From NCBI GenBank assembly GCA_012960465.1, contig DUBF01000098.1, forward strand, positions 4,061 to 68,060: 64,000 nt of DNA. Direction: 5' to 3'. A model generated the notes under the pieces. That model ran no database searches. It saw only the letters and a program-made list of their open reading frames with translations, and was not told the origin of the DNA. Shown piece after piece: positions 10,146 through 20,887 of the stretch. Both the position numbers and the translations under genes were made by a program. The DNA comes from Rhodospirillales bacterium. Lineage in GTDB: Bacteria; Pseudomonadota; Alphaproteobacteria; Rhodospirillales; UBA2165. Numbering within the stretch: position 1 is the first letter of the stretch; each line of letters opens with the position of its first letter.

Positions 10146-11585
10146 TTAAACCATTCGAAATTCAAAGTGATTCTGTGGTGAGTCAGAAAATTCCTCTAAA
10201 GAGATAATTGGACCTGTCCGCTCAAGCAGTTCAGCCCAAATTATTTTCATGTCACCTTTCAAACAAACATATATTGTATGACTACATACAACCGTTAGTC
10301 TTTTACCAGGATTACGATTAATCTCGCGTAAAACAGCTCGGATCATATCGATAACAATTGCCCTAACGGTCTTGGCATGTCCTTTTTTTTCTAGAAACCG
10401 AGATAGCAAACTTTCCCCGATCCGCTGCCGGGTCATTTCTAACAACCCCAGCCTGGAAAATCCGTAAATATTACAGTCACCTACTTTTACCAATAGATTA
10501 GATAATATAGTCTGAATATAATCTCTATTTTTTTTTCGTTTCATTGGCAAAAAATCTATTACTATTTGCCCTGATAAATTCCTTAAAACTAATTGACGTG
10601 CCAACTCAATCGCAGCCTCTTCATTAACAGACAGGGCAAAGGACTCTGGATTACGATCACGGTCATGCTTCCCACTATCAACGTCAACTGCAACTAAAGC
10701 TTCTGTTTCTTCTATAATCAATCTCCCACCAGACGGTAAGGCTATGGTGGGCTCAAATAAATTCGCAATTTGCTGTTCTAAATCATAGTTATCAAATAAA
10801 GCAACAGGATCATCTGCAAACTCAAAAATCTTTTCTAATTCTGGAACATAATCTGACACATATTCGGTAATTCTCATCAATGCTGCACGGTCATCAACAA
10901 CAATACGGCGCCAATCTGCGCTACCGAAGTCTCTCAAGAAATTTAAAATCTGATCTGACTGTTTATAGAGACAAGCCGGTGGTTTAATTCTTTTCTGTCC
11001 AGAATTAATTTTCAAAACCTGATCTAAAAGATTTTCGGCTTCCTTTTGTAAATCTTCAGATGAAACAAATTGAGCATTTGTGCGAACAATTAAGCCCGTT
11101 ATAGAAGTTTCAAGATCTCCTAATGCGGATCTAAGACGTTCACGATGTACTTTATCGCTAACACGCTTTGAAATTGAGATCCCCGTCCGGCCCAATACTG
11201 CTACGACTGTGCGTCCAACCAAATCAATACGTGTCGTAAGTTTTGCTCCTTTGCGGTCAGATTCATCGCGAGTAACTTGCACTAAAACTGCATCACCTTC
11301 TTTAAATAGTGTATTTATCAATTTTGGCTTTTCTTTATTTAGGTCAAATATTTGTCCATCATTAGCTGCTAAGAATCCAGACGCGCTTCGGCCGATACCA
11401 ATAAATGCGGCGTTCATTCCAGCAACTACCTTTTCAACTCTACCCAGATAAATGTTACCAATTAAAGATTCGTCATCATCACACGTTATGATCAAATCTT
11501 TTAATCTTCCATCTTCAGTGAAGGCCAACCGCGTTTCACCTGGCACTCTATTGATAAATACTTCCAGAAGGGAAGTTACACTCAT
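10146..11585 (-). CDS. rng: Ribonuclease E/G family
   Basis: S1-like N-terminus (GNIYLGRVEKVVAGMNAAFIGIG); VAVDVDSGKHDRDRNPE catalytic region; MTRQRIGESL. Confidence 0.92.
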   Translation of the reverse strand: MSVTSLLEVFINRVPGETRLAFTEDGRLKDLIITCDDDESLIGNIYLGRVEKVVAGMNAAFIGIGRSASGFLAANDGQIFDLNKEKPKLINTLFKEGDAVLVQVTRDESDRKGAKLTTRIDLVGRTVVAVLGRTGISISKRVSDKVHRERLRSALGDLETSITGLIVRTNAQFVSSEDLQKEAENLLDQVLKINSGQKRIKPPACLYKQSDQILNFLRDFGSADWRRIVVDDRAALMRITEYVSDYVPELEKIFEFADDPVALFDNYDLEQQIANLFEPTIALPSGGRLIIEETEALVAVDVDSGKHDRDRNPESFALSVNEEAAIELARQLVLRNLSGQIVIDFLPMKRKKNRDYIQTILSNLLVKVGDCNIYGFSRLGLLEMTRQRIGESLLSRFLEKKGHAKTVRAIVIDMIRAVLREINRNPGKRLTVVCSHTIYVCLKGDMKIIWAELLERTGPIISLEEFSDSPQNHFEFRMV

Positions 11586-12169
11586 CGGCTAAAACCTATG
11601 CCTTCAAGTAACTGTGATGTTTCAAATAAAGGCAAACCAACTACATTACTGTAAGAACCATTAATAACTCGAACAAATCTGGCTGCTAGGCCCTGAATTG
11701 CATAGGCTCCGGCTTTATCTTGCCACTCACCGGAAGCTAGATATAAATCTAAATCTTTTAACGAAAGGCGTTTAAATGTTACATGGGTCTCAACAATACG
11801 TTTATAAATCTTACCATCTGGCGAAATAATCGCCAATCCACCAACAACCTTATGGCGGCGGCCTGATAAAAGTTCTAAAAAAATACGAGCTTGCTCTGGT
11901 GTTTCTGCTTTTGATAAAATTCGCTTACCACAAGCCACAACAGTATCAGCCGCCAAAATAAAAGAACCGGAATTTTCTTCGGAAACTGAAATCGCTTTAC
12001 CAGCTGATAACCTCGCCACCAACTGACGCGGTAATTCGCCATTTAGCGGGGTTTCATCAATATAAGCTGGGATTATGTGGTCGGGCACAATACCTATTTG
12101 ATACAACAAATCAACACGGCGGGGCGATGCTGAAGCTAATACTAAATTGGGAGAATATTTTTCTAGCAT
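11582..12169 (-). CDS. maf: Maf-family nucleotide pyrophosphatase
   Basis: LVLASASPRRVDLL, FILAADTVVACGKRILSKAETPEQARIFLELLSGRRHKVVGG; 4-bp overlap with rng. Confidence 0.93.
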   Translation of the reverse strand: MLEKYSPNLVLASASPRRVDLLYQIGIVPDHIIPAYIDETPLNGELPRQLVARLSAGKAISVSEENSGSFILAADTVVACGKRILSKAETPEQARIFLELLSGRRHKVVGGLAIISPDGKIYKRIVETHVTFKRLSLKDLDLYLASGEWQDKAGAYAIQGLAARFVRVINGSYSNVVGLPLFETSQLLEGIGFSR

Positions 12170-12210
12170 CGGAGTAGTCCTTTGCCAGGATGAAAACTGG
12201 GTTTAAAACA

Positions 12211-12429
12211 TTATTTAAAGCGAAACGTAATACGACCTTTAGTCAGATCATAAGGTGTCATCTCAACGTTCACCCTGTCTCCAGCCAAAACACGAATTCT
12301 ATGTTTTCTCATTTTTCCTGCCGTATGGGCAAGTATTTCATGATCATTATCCAACGTAACGCGAAACATTGCATTAGGGAGTAGTTCCATCACTGTTCCT
12401 TCAAACTCTAGTAACTCTTCTTTTGCCAT
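12211..12429 (-). CDS. infA: Translation initiation factor IF-1
   Basis: [72 protein letters not shown]. Confidence 0.98.
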   Translation of the reverse strand: MAKEELLEFEGTVMELLPNAMFRVTLDNDHEILAHTAGKMRKHRIRVLAGDRVNVEMTPYDLTKGRITFRFK

Positions 12430-12553
12430 TTTCCACCATTTGTTTTATTAGGCGTAATGAAATAGGTCTTCTTGGCCCTTTTGGTCAAGTCATTTTCACG
12501 CAGTCAGGTATTTTTTAGCAAAAAATAGGCCTTTAAGTCTAATATTTATATTT

Positions 12554-12997
12554 TTATTCAGTTTCCGGCAAAAACTTAGCTTCAATCTTTTCAATCAAGT
12601 CATCCCGAATTTGACGAAAGCCGACTAGCCTTAATTCTCGTTTTCCTCTTATAGCATCAGGATCAAACGTAGGCCAATAAACTAATTCACATGACATCCA
12701 CCTCGTAAGCTCTACAGCAGCATGTTGCGCTTCAGGTGACAACGAAATTATCATATCAAATGATGTATCATCGAGTGATTCAAAACTTTTTGGGCAATGA
12801 TTGGAAAGATCAATCTCGATTTCTGCCATTACTTGGATCATATAGCCATTTTTTTCCCCAGCTTTTTTTCCTACAGAATCAATATAAATTTGCTCGCCGT
12901 GTAATTTCTTTAGAATACCTTCTGCCATCGCGGAGCGAACTGAATTCATAGTACAAGCAAATAAGACAGAAGAAGGTAGATCACTTATTTTAGACAT
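12554..12997 (-). CDS. Low-molecular-weight phosphatase / arsenate reductase-like
   Basis: N-terminal CX5R P-loop (CTMNSVRSAMAEG). Confidence 0.85.
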   Translation of the reverse strand: MSKISDLPSSVLFACTMNSVRSAMAEGILKKLHGEQIYIDSVGKKAGEKNGYMIQVMAEIEIDLSNHCPKSFESLDDTSFDMIISLSPEAQHAAVELTRWMSCELVYWPTFDPDAIRGKRELRLVGFRQIRDDLIEKIEAKFLPETE

Positions 12998-13003
12998 TTC
13001 AGA

Positions 13004-13474
13004 TCACCTAGAATGTAAAACACACAACAACGTAAAGAGTTGGCGTCCGGTATCAAAATCAACTTCGATATTTTTTTTTAATCGTTCAACTAAAATTTGA
13101 GAGCCATCGTTGTGAATACCACGCCGCGCCATATCAATAGCTTGGATCTTTGAAGGACTAGCAATTTTAATAGCGCTGTAATAACTCTCGCATATCAAAA
13201 AATAGTCTTTGATAACTGAGCGAAAATAAGACAAAGCTAGATCGAAATTAAATATTTCATTATCGGCCTCATCACAGACAGACACACTCAAACGACCGTC
13301 TTTGATGCCAAGGTGAAGAATAAAGGGCCCAAGTTCACCATTAATTGGGGCAAAGTAATTCTCTTCAAGAAGGTCAAAAATAGCAACAACACGATCGTGC
13401 TCGATTTCTGGACTACGACGACCTAAGGTTTTCTCATCTAAAAAAATATTTACAATCCGAAAGCGTTCGTCCAT
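13004..13474 (-). CDS. UPF0262 family protein
   Basis: IEHDRVVAIFDLLEENYFAP and MARRGIHNDGSQILVERL typical of the alphaproteobacterial UPF0262 family; conserved position next to hisD. Confidence 0.85.
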   Translation of the reverse strand: MDERFRIVNIFLDEKTLGRRSPEIEHDRVVAIFDLLEENYFAPINGELGPFILHLGIKDGRLSVSVCDEADNEIFNFDLALSYFRSVIKDYFLICESYYSAIKIASPSKIQAIDMARRGIHNDGSQILVERLKKNIEVDFDTGRQLFTLLCVLHSR

Positions 13475-13479
13475 AACAT

Positions 13480-14784
13480 TTAATCGCTATCCATCTCTGA
13501 TAAACGCAGCTTTACTGAAAGTGCGTGTGCTTCTAACCCTTCAGCTTCAGCTAATGTAACCGCAGCGGGACCAATCGACTTAATTGATTGCGTCGAAACC
13601 TCTAAAAGGGTGGTTCTTTTCATAAAGTCAAGGACCCCGAGGCCGGAAGCAAAACGTGCAGAACGACCAGTTGGTAAAACGTGGTTTGGTCCACCAATAT
13701 AATCACCAAGAGCCTCAGGTGTGTGGCGGCCTAAAAATATGGCGCCTGCATTGAAAATATTAACTGCTAAAACGTTGGGTTCTTCAATTGCTATTTCCAA
13801 ATGTTCTGGTGCAATTCGATTAATTAATGCAGCAGCCTGTTCCATAGTCTCAAGAGTAATAACTGCACCAAATTCTTTCCAACTTTCACTGGCAATTTCT
13901 TTACGCGATAAACCCTGTAATTGGGTTTCGATCGCCTGGCAAACTTGGTCAGCAAACTTATCATCATCGGTAATGAGAATAGCCTGTGCTGTTACATCGT
14001 GCTCAGCTTGGGCTAATAAATCAGCAGCAATCCAGGTTGGATCATTTTTATTATCGGCAACAATTAGAATTTCTGAAGGTCCTGCAATCATATCAATGCC
14101 CACTATGCCAAACACTTGTCGCTTAGCCGTCGCAACGTATGAGTTGCCAGGTCCAACAATTTTATCAACCGGTCGAATACTGTCACAACCGTAAGCTAAT
14201 GCACCGATGGCCTGCGCACCGCCAACCCTATAAATTTCATCGACGCCGGCAACACTTGCTGCAGCGAGAACCAGCGGATTAATTATACCATCAGGGGTTG
14301 GCACAACCATTACCAGACGCTTAACACCAGCAACTTTAGCGGGTATAGAATTCATTAATACCGTAGATGGGTATGAAGCTAATCCACCGGGAACATAAAT
14401 TCCAACTGCCTCAATTGGATTCCATTTTAATCCCAGCTGTACACCATCATTATCTTCATAAGCTAAGTCTTCGGGAACCTGTTTTAGGTGAAACGCACGG
14501 ATACGTTTTGCAGCTAGTCTTAGGGCTTTTAATTGTTTTTTGTTACATTCTCTAAGCGCCATTTCAGCTTCTTGCGTAGATATACAGATTTTGTCAGCTG
14601 TCAACTGAAATCGATCAAAGCGAGAAGTGTATTTAAACACAGCTTCATCACCACCAATACGCACATCATTAAGAATGTTAGCAACAACCATTTCGACATT
14701 GATTTGCACTTCGCGTTTAATGTTCAAAAAATCACTAAACTCTTCCGCAAAATTTGCTCCCGATGATCTAAGCCTTAACGGCAT
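13480..14784 (-). CDS. hisD: Histidinol dehydrogenase
   Basis: VGIYVPGGLASYPSTVLMN, VGPGNSYVATAKRQVFG, GPSEILIVAD, AEHDVTAQAILI. Start assigned to MPLRLRSSGANF (14784). Confidence 0.96.
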   Translation of the reverse strand: MPLRLRSSGANFAEEFSDFLNIKREVQINVEMVVANILNDVRIGGDEAVFKYTSRFDRFQLTADKICISTQEAEMALRECNKKQLKALRLAAKRIRAFHLKQVPEDLAYEDNDGVQLGLKWNPIEAVGIYVPGGLASYPSTVLMNSIPAKVAGVKRLVMVVPTPDGIINPLVLAAASVAGVDEIYRVGGAQAIGALAYGCDSIRPVDKIVGPGNSYVATAKRQVFGIVGIDMIAGPSEILIVADNKNDPTWIAADLLAQAEHDVTAQAILITDDDKFADQVCQAIETQLQGLSRKEIASESWKEFGAVITLETMEQAAALINRIAPEHLEIAIEEPNVLAVNIFNAGAIFLGRHTPEALGDYIGGPNHVLPTGRSARFASGLGVLDFMKRTTLLEVSTQSIKSIGPAAVTLAEAEGLEAHALSVKLRLSEMDSD

Positions 14785-15436
14785 CGACGGCCTCACGGAA
14801 AGTTTTAATCCAGTAATTAATTTCATTGGGACGTGTTTTAAGCGCCGCACGGTTAACGGCCAAACGCGATGTAATTTGCGAAATTTCTTCAACCTCGATC
14901 AACCCATTAGCCTTCAAAGTTGAACCTGTAGATACCAAATCAACAATCCTAGAACAAAGACCCATCGATGGGGCAATTTCCATAGCACCGTTAAGTTTTA
15001 TGCACTCAGCTTGAACACCGCGTGAAGCAAAGTGACGCTTTGTAATCTCCGGATATTTTGTTGCAATACGTATGTTGCTCCAGCGCTTTGGATTATCATC
15101 AGGCGCCATATCACTAGGCTCCGCGACTATCATACGGCAATGTCCTACGTTAAGATCGACTGGAGCATAAATCTGGGAATTATCAAATTCCATTAACACG
15201 TCTTGACCAGCAACACCAAAATGCGCCGCGCCAAAAATTATGAAGGTAGCTACATCAAAACTTCGAACCCGAACAATATCAAGGTTTGGGTGGTTTGTAG
15301 AAAAGCGCAATTTACGAGATGAAATTTCATCAAACGCAGCTTCAGGCTCAATGCCTGCGCGTTTAATCAGAGGCATTATCTCTTCAAGAATACGACCTTT
15401 TGGTAACGCAAGAACGAGATTATCATTAGATAACAC
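14768..15436 (-). CDS. hisG: ATP phosphoribosyltransferase (short form)
   Basis: LALPKGRILEEIMPLI; FGAAHFGVAGQDVL; LVSTGSTLKANGL. Confidence 0.95.
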   Translation of the reverse strand: MLSNDNLVLALPKGRILEEIMPLIKRAGIEPEAAFDEISSRKLRFSTNHPNLDIVRVRSFDVATFIIFGAAHFGVAGQDVLMEFDNSQIYAPVDLNVGHCRMIVAEPSDMAPDDNPKRWSNIRIATKYPEITKRHFASRGVQAECIKLNGAMEIAPSMGLCSRIVDLVSTGSTLKANGLIEVEEISQITSRLAVNRAALKTRPNEINYWIKTFREAVDAVKA

Positions 15437-15551
15437 TAATTTAACTCCACAAAGCGCCGCATTAATAAATGTTTTTCTGCAGGAATGCTACTATTTTGTT
15501 CCGATCAAGCCGCTCTGTATTCGATACCTCTTTAAAAAAGGGTTTAAATAA

Positions 15552-16838
15552 TTATTCTTCAACTCGCTCAATCACAGCCCCGCAAGCTGCGAGTTTTTCT
15601 TCAACGCGCTCGTACCCGCGATCTAAATGATAGACACGGTTAATTATAGTCTCACCTTCTGCTGCAAGAGCCGCTAGAACGAGAGAGATCGATGCCCGTA
15701 AATCAGTCGCCATGAGTTCAGCACCAGAAAGTTTTTCAACACCTCTGACTATCGCCGATGAACCATGGACGTTAATATCGGCTCCCATGCGACAGAGCTC
15801 GGGTACATGCATAAACCGATTCTCAAAGATTGTCTCGGTTATCATTGAAGCGCCTTCAGAAACAGCTAATAGAGCCATCATCTGCGCCTGCATATCGGTT
15901 GGAAATCCTGGATATGGTTCAGTCATTACATCAATCCCCTTTACACGACCAGAAGTGTTGGTAATTCGGATGCCTTCTTCAACTTCACTCACGTCTACTC
16001 CAGCACTGGTTAGAGAGTCCGCTACTGACTTGATCAAGTCAAGGCGAGTACCTTTCAACATAACATCACCGCCAGTAATAGCTGCTGCAACAGCATAGGT
16101 AGCCGTTTCAATTCTGTCAGGGATCACTTGATAATCTGCGGCATATAAACGTGGTTTACCTATAACAGTAAGTGTATCGCTCCCAACGCCCCCTATCTCA
16201 GCACCCATTTTTTGCAAACAATAAGCTAGATCAGAAATTTCTGGTTCCCTCGCCGCATTCGAGATAGTTGTTTTGCCATCAGCCAGCGTAGCTGCCATCA
16301 AAATATTTTCGGTTGCTCCTACAGAAACAGACGGAAATAAAACATTTGCCCCTTTAAGACCATCCGGTGCAAAAGCACTAATATAGCCCTCTTTGAGTTC
16401 TATCTTTGCTCCAAGTGCCTGCAAACCTTTGAGATGAAGATCAACAGGCCGTGTACCGATTGCACATCCACCTGGCAACGATACTTTTGCCTCACCCCAC
16501 CGCGCGAGTAATGGTCCTAGGACCAAAATAGAAGCGCGCATTCGACGTACTAAGTCATAAGGTGCCGTTTTAATTCTTGGCTCGTACCCGTTTAATCCAA
16601 AAACGCGACCTACGTGTCCACCATCTGGCGCATTACCGTTCATAACAACCTCAACGCCAAGCTCAGACAATAAATGAACCATTGTCGTGATATCTGCGAG
16701 ATGAGGAAGATTCGAGAGACTCAAAGTTTCTGAACTTAATAAAGACGCCGCCATCAGAGGTAGAGCTGCATTCTTTGCCCCGCCAATCTGAATAATACCA
16801 TTAAGCGACTTACCGCCGGATATACGAATTCTATCCAT
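15552..16838 (-). CDS. murA: UDP-N-acetylglucosamine 1-carboxyvinyltransferase
   Basis: [70 protein letters not shown]. Confidence 0.98.
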   Translation of the reverse strand: MDRIRISGGKSLNGIIQIGGAKNAALPLMAASLLSSETLSLSNLPHLADITTMVHLLSELGVEVVMNGNAPDGGHVGRVFGLNGYEPRIKTAPYDLVRRMRASILVLGPLLARWGEAKVSLPGGCAIGTRPVDLHLKGLQALGAKIELKEGYISAFAPDGLKGANVLFPSVSVGATENILMAATLADGKTTISNAAREPEISDLAYCLQKMGAEIGGVGSDTLTVIGKPRLYAADYQVIPDRIETATYAVAAAITGGDVMLKGTRLDLIKSVADSLTSAGVDVSEVEEGIRITNTSGRVKGIDVMTEPYPGFPTDMQAQMMALLAVSEGASMITETIFENRFMHVPELCRMGADINVHGSSAIVRGVEKLSGAELMATDLRASISLVLAALAAEGETIINRVYHLDRGYERVEEKLAACGAVIERVEE

Positions 16839-16896
16839 AAGTTCCGTTAATAAATCAACCGAGTAGGGTGAGCAAACTATAATGACTAGATTTTAA

Positions 16897-17055
16897 TTAC
16901 TTAGGGGTTTCTGGATCTACTTTCCCAGACATTTTTCTGCGCTTTAGGTTCTCACGCAGCGCAGCGCCAAGCCGTTTTTCACGTTCGGCAATTATTTTAC
17001 CTTGAGCCTCAGTAATATTTGTAATTTTGTTTGATTGCTTTTGATTGTCCTTCAT
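16897..17055 (-). CDS. Small hypothetical protein (basic, Lys/Arg-rich)
   Basis: MKDNQKQSNKITNITEAQGKIIAEREKRLGAALRENLKRRKMSG; ORF track start 17091; sits downstream of murA. Confidence 0.5.
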   Translation of the reverse strand: MKDNQKQSNKITNITEAQGKIIAEREKRLGAALRENLKRRKMSGKVDPETPK

Positions 17056-17170
17056 AGAAAGTTTGTCGCCGATTATACCCCCTCTAGTCAAGGTATGAGC
17101 AGTATAACAACAAAAACAAGCTTGCTCGATTTGATTTTGGGGTATAAATAATTTCCTTCCGACAAACTAA

Positions 17171-17245
17171 GCCGCTATAGCTCAGGGGTAGAGCGCATCA
17201 TTGGTAATGATGAGGCCGATAGTTCGATTCTATCTAGCGGCACCA
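17171..17245 (+). tRNA. tRNA-Thr (anticodon GGU), CCA encoded
   Basis: GCCGCTA acceptor pairs with TAGCGGC; D arm GCTC..GAGC; anticodon arm CATCA-TTGGTAA-TGATG; T arm with TTCGATT; A-CCA end; T-rich tract follows. Confidence 0.97.
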
Positions 17246-17457
17246 TTTCTTCTTTTTTTTCATAGGGTTATAGAGAATCCCATTTAGGGAGGTTCTTCTA
17301 TCGTGATCTATTGATACACTCTTCTTAAATAATAGCGTTATTTTGTAATGTCCGCTTTTAACCGGGAGCGATCTCGAGGGCTTATGCCCTGAGGTCTTTA
17401 CAGCTAACAAAATTTTCTTGTAATCTTTCGAATACTAGACGAGGAGATTATCAAATT

Positions 17458-18498
17458 ATGAAATTTGGATTATGGGACCATGTTGATATCAATGATAGAC
17501 CATTTGCGCAACTTCTGAACGAGCGAGTCAAATTCGTCAAGGCTGGCGAAGAAGCAGGTTTTTACAGCTATCATATCTCTGAGCATCATGCGACACCGCT
17601 AAACATGGTGCCGGTGCCTGGTGTCTATCTCGGGGCCATAGCACAGGCCACATCACACATTCGAATGGGACCACTCGGGTATTTGCTACCTCTCTATTCG
17701 CCGCTACGCCTGATTGAGGAAATTTGCATTCTCGATAACTTGAGCCATGGTCGATTGGACGTTGGTGTAGGCCGTGGCGTGTCGCCGTTTGAGCTAAAAT
17801 TTCATGACGTCGATCCCAAAACGTCACACGGCATATTTCACGAATGCCTGGAAGTAGTTCTCAAGGGCTTAAAAAACGAAAAACTCAACCATTCAGGAAA
17901 AAATTACACCTATACTGAAGTTCCAATGGAATTACGCCCCCTACAAAATCCGCATCCGCCAATATGGTATCCCACCACAAGCGTTGAAGGCGCAACGTTT
18001 GGAGGTAAAAATGGCTACCATTTTGTCACCTTGGGAGGCATTGAGTATGCTAAACCGTCAATAGAGGCCTTCAAGGAAGCTTTAGCCAAACGTGGGCAAC
18101 CCGGCGAGGGCGCAAATGATGATTTTTTTGGTGGCGCGGCGATCGGAATTATGCGCCATCTTGTTATAGCTGCAACCGATGATGAGGCAACAAAAATTGC
18201 CCAACCAGCCTATCAAGCTTGGGAGGCAAGTCTGACGAAGCTGTGGCGAGTGAACAACGTACCGGGACCAAGCATCGCCGAATTTATACCGCCTACTTTA
18301 GAGGAGGCTATCCAACGTGGTTCCGTCATTGTCGGATCGGCCGCCAAAGTGCGGGATAAGCTTGCCGAAGATATACTAGCGGGTGGACTGAACTATATGG
18401 TGACGGCATTCTATTTTGGAAATATTAGTCACCAACATGCAATCAATTCAATGGAGACCTTTGCGGAAGAAATTATGCCGACGTTGAATGATTTGTAA
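17458..18498 (+). CDS. LLM-class flavin-dependent oxidoreductase (luciferase-like monooxygenase)
   Basis: SEHHATPLNMVPVPGVYLGAIAQATSHIRMGPLGYLLPLYSPLRLIEEICILDNLSHGRLDVGVGRGVSPFE. Confidence 0.92.
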   Translation: MKFGLWDHVDINDRPFAQLLNERVKFVKAGEEAGFYSYHISEHHATPLNMVPVPGVYLGAIAQATSHIRMGPLGYLLPLYSPLRLIEEICILDNLSHGRLDVGVGRGVSPFELKFHDVDPKTSHGIFHECLEVVLKGLKNEKLNHSGKNYTYTEVPMELRPLQNPHPPIWYPTTSVEGATFGGKNGYHFVTLGGIEYAKPSIEAFKEALAKRGQPGEGANDDFFGGAAIGIMRHLVIAATDDEATKIAQPAYQAWEASLTKLWRVNNVPGPSIAEFIPPTLEEAIQRGSVIVGSAAKVRDKLAEDILAGGLNYMVTAFYFGNISHQHAINSMETFAEEIMPTLNDL

Positions 18499-18765
18499 AT
18501 ATTGACGTTACAACTCACACCACCACTATTTAACGCCGATAACTATTTAAAAAACCCAAAAATGTTTTTAATAATACCGCAAGTATTAATATGATTTGTA
18601 TTCATAAATCCGTACCAACTAATATTGATGCAAATGAAATTCTAGATATTAACGAATTTTCCAGATATGTATAACACCCCAAATACGAAGTAAAATAACG
18701 AACCTGTTATGAAACACCAAGCTATGTTTGATAATCTTTAGATGTTTCCTAGGTTGTTTGAACTA

Positions 18766-19779
18766 TCAAAGCTTAGCTGCCAAACGCGGGTAAACATTTG
18801 TGACATTCTTCATGAATACTTCGTTACGCTGTTCATCGCTAAGATTAGGTGTATTATCAATATAACGTTTCGTATCGTCATAATTGTGGCCAGTCTCCGG
18901 ATCCACTCCCCTAACAGCACCTACCATCTCCGATGCAAATAGGATATTCTTGATCGGAATTACTTTGGTCATACAATCGATACCCGCCTGATGGTAGACG
19001 CATGTATCAAAGAATACATTATCCAACAAATGCTCACCCAATAAAGGCTTGCCCATATCCTGCGCTAGGCCTCTATAACGACCCCAATGAAATGGAACCG
19101 CACCTCCGCCATGGGGAATAATAAATTTTAAGGTCGGGAAATCTTTGAACAGATCACCCTCAATGAGTTGCATAAAAGCAGTCGTGTCTGCTGCAATATA
19201 GTGTGCACCCGTGTGATGGAAGTTAGGATTACAGGAACCGCTTACATGGATCATAGCCGGCACATTGAGTTCACACATTTTCTCGTAAAGTGGATACCAC
19301 CACTTATCGGTTAGCGGCGGATCTGACCACATAGCTCCCGATGGATCCGGGTTTAGGTTGCAACCAATAAAACCCAGTTCATTAATTGCTCGCTCAAGCT
19401 CTGGAATACAATGTTTTGGCTCGACACCGGGGTATTGGGGTAAAGCACAGACGCCAATAAAATTCTGCGGATACATGTTTACTACACGATTGATCATGTC
19501 ATTTGATAACTGCGTCCATTCCATGCTAGTTTCTGCCGTACCCAAGTGGTGACCCATTCCCACAGCCCGAGGTGAAAAAATAGTTTTATCGGTACCCCTC
19601 TCCCGTTGAAACTTTAATTGGTTATTTTCAATACCTTCGCGGATGTCAGTATCTTCAATGTCCAACAGAGCACGGGTCGGTTTAAAATCTCCATTTGCTA
19701 CGAGTTCGAGTTGGTCCTGACGCCATTGACGCATCTTCTCAGGTTCAGTGGTATAATGGCCATGACAATCAATAATCAT
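18766..19779 (-). CDS. ligJ: Amidohydrolase-2 family, LigJ-like 4-oxalomesaconate hydratase
   Basis: MIIDCHGHYTT, LNPDPSGAMWSDPPLTDKWWYPLYEKM, HPGGG-type IIPHGGGAVPFHWGRYRGLAQDM, FFDTCVYHQAGID, ILFASEMVGAVRGVDPETGHNYDDTKRYI: very close to remembered LigJ of Sphingobium SYK-6. Confidence 0.82.
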   Translation of the reverse strand: MIIDCHGHYTTEPEKMRQWRQDQLELVANGDFKPTRALLDIEDTDIREGIENNQLKFQRERGTDKTIFSPRAVGMGHHLGTAETSMEWTQLSNDMINRVVNMYPQNFIGVCALPQYPGVEPKHCIPELERAINELGFIGCNLNPDPSGAMWSDPPLTDKWWYPLYEKMCELNVPAMIHVSGSCNPNFHHTGAHYIAADTTAFMQLIEGDLFKDFPTLKFIIPHGGGAVPFHWGRYRGLAQDMGKPLLGEHLLDNVFFDTCVYHQAGIDCMTKVIPIKNILFASEMVGAVRGVDPETGHNYDDTKRYIDNTPNLSDEQRNEVFMKNVTNVYPRLAAKL

Positions 19780-19795
19780 AATGCTGTTTCCTTTA

Positions 19796-20710
19796 TTAAC
19801 TTCTATTTGTAAGTTCTAGACCTTTTTCAAGGCCCGTATAGGACTGACCCGGTCCAGACATGATAAACCTAAATCCTTCATCCAGAAGACGTTGCATATT
19901 ACTGGCATTAGCATGAGGATGCCCAACAACTACATCGTATCTGTTGCAAGTTGCGACGATTTCCGACATGGCTTCAAGTAAAATCGGATGGTCATATTGA
20001 CGAGGAAAACCCAATTCCTGACCTAGGTCTCCCTCGCCGATCAGAACCACACCAATACCTGGCACATCCTTTAATATATCGGGTAAGTTTGCAATCCCCA
20101 CAGTGTCCTCTATCTGAATTACCACCAGGATTTCTCCATTCGGATTGAGTGGCCAGACATCTGCCTTGGAATAATACTCCTGTTGGCTGAGACCCCAATA
20201 ATGACACGCCCGTCCCGGGCCATCGCCACGAATACCTCGTGGTTCATATAACGGCACGCTCTCCAGACGGGGATACCTACAGGCAGAAACAGCATTGTAA
20301 GCCTCTTCAACCGTACTGATATGGGGCCAAACCACCCCATAAACACCGGTATCTAAAGCCTGTTTTGCATGCCACTGACCCTGCTCAACACCATTTACGG
20401 GTACACGGACCAGGGGGGTGACTGGTGGTGCAATTGACCCCGACGTCGCAATTTTACGGCGATCTAACATATATTGTAAACAGTTGCCAAGTTCAACGAT
20501 ATCCCAGGGACTGTGCTCACCCTCATAAATAACACCATCGAACTGGGAGGCGGCCATAATCTTTGCCATAGAGATATCCATTGATGCGAAAGCCGAAAAT
20601 GCCACGTCACCACGCTCCAACGCTCCGATCATACCATTTAGTCGAGGAAGGTCAGTCACGTGTTCGTTCCTCCGATATGGAGCTCTCTCATAAACATATC
20701 CCCTATCCAT
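19796..20710 (-). CDS. HpcH/HpaI-family class II aldolase
   Basis: MDISMAKIMAASQFDGVIYEGEHSPWD, VRVPVNG, VVIQIEDTVGIANLPDIL, GVVLIGEGDLGQELG. Start uncertain (ORF track 20833). Confidence 0.85.
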   Translation of the reverse strand: MDRGYVYERAPYRRNEHVTDLPRLNGMIGALERGDVAFSAFASMDISMAKIMAASQFDGVIYEGEHSPWDIVELGNCLQYMLDRRKIATSGSIAPPVTPLVRVPVNGVEQGQWHAKQALDTGVYGVVWPHISTVEEAYNAVSACRYPRLESVPLYEPRGIRGDGPGRACHYWGLSQQEYYSKADVWPLNPNGEILVVIQIEDTVGIANLPDILKDVPGIGVVLIGEGDLGQELGFPRQYDHPILLEAMSEIVATCNRYDVVVGHPHANASNMQRLLDEGFRFIMSGPGQSYTGLEKGLELTNRS

Positions 20711-20843
20711 TAATACGAATAATATTCTATACGCAATTAATTGCTTATCAAACAAGGCTTGAGAAATTTCCAGATCAAAAATCTGTGTTGTCAAGTTACT
20801 CTGCTTAAACGCCGTAAAAAATAATTTTAGCAAAACTTAAATC

Positions 20844-20887
20844 ATTCCAATGGCAAAGAACCTTTATCTAAAGCTTACCATTGGAAT
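20844..20887. promoter_or_regulatory. Perfect 10-bp inverted repeat ATTCCAATGG-N24-CCATTGGAAT
   Basis: Read directly in the divergent intergenic region between the HpcH-like gene and the aminotransferase gene. Confidence 0.5.

Noticed and set aside
12510-12530. TATTTTTT-AGC-AAAAAATA hairpin between infA and the LMW phosphatase gene
   Set aside because: Stem is A/T only and lacks the usual GC-rich base; expected by chance in AT-rich intergenic DNA.
13721-14194. 157-aa plus-strand ORF
   Set aside because: Antisense to hisD.
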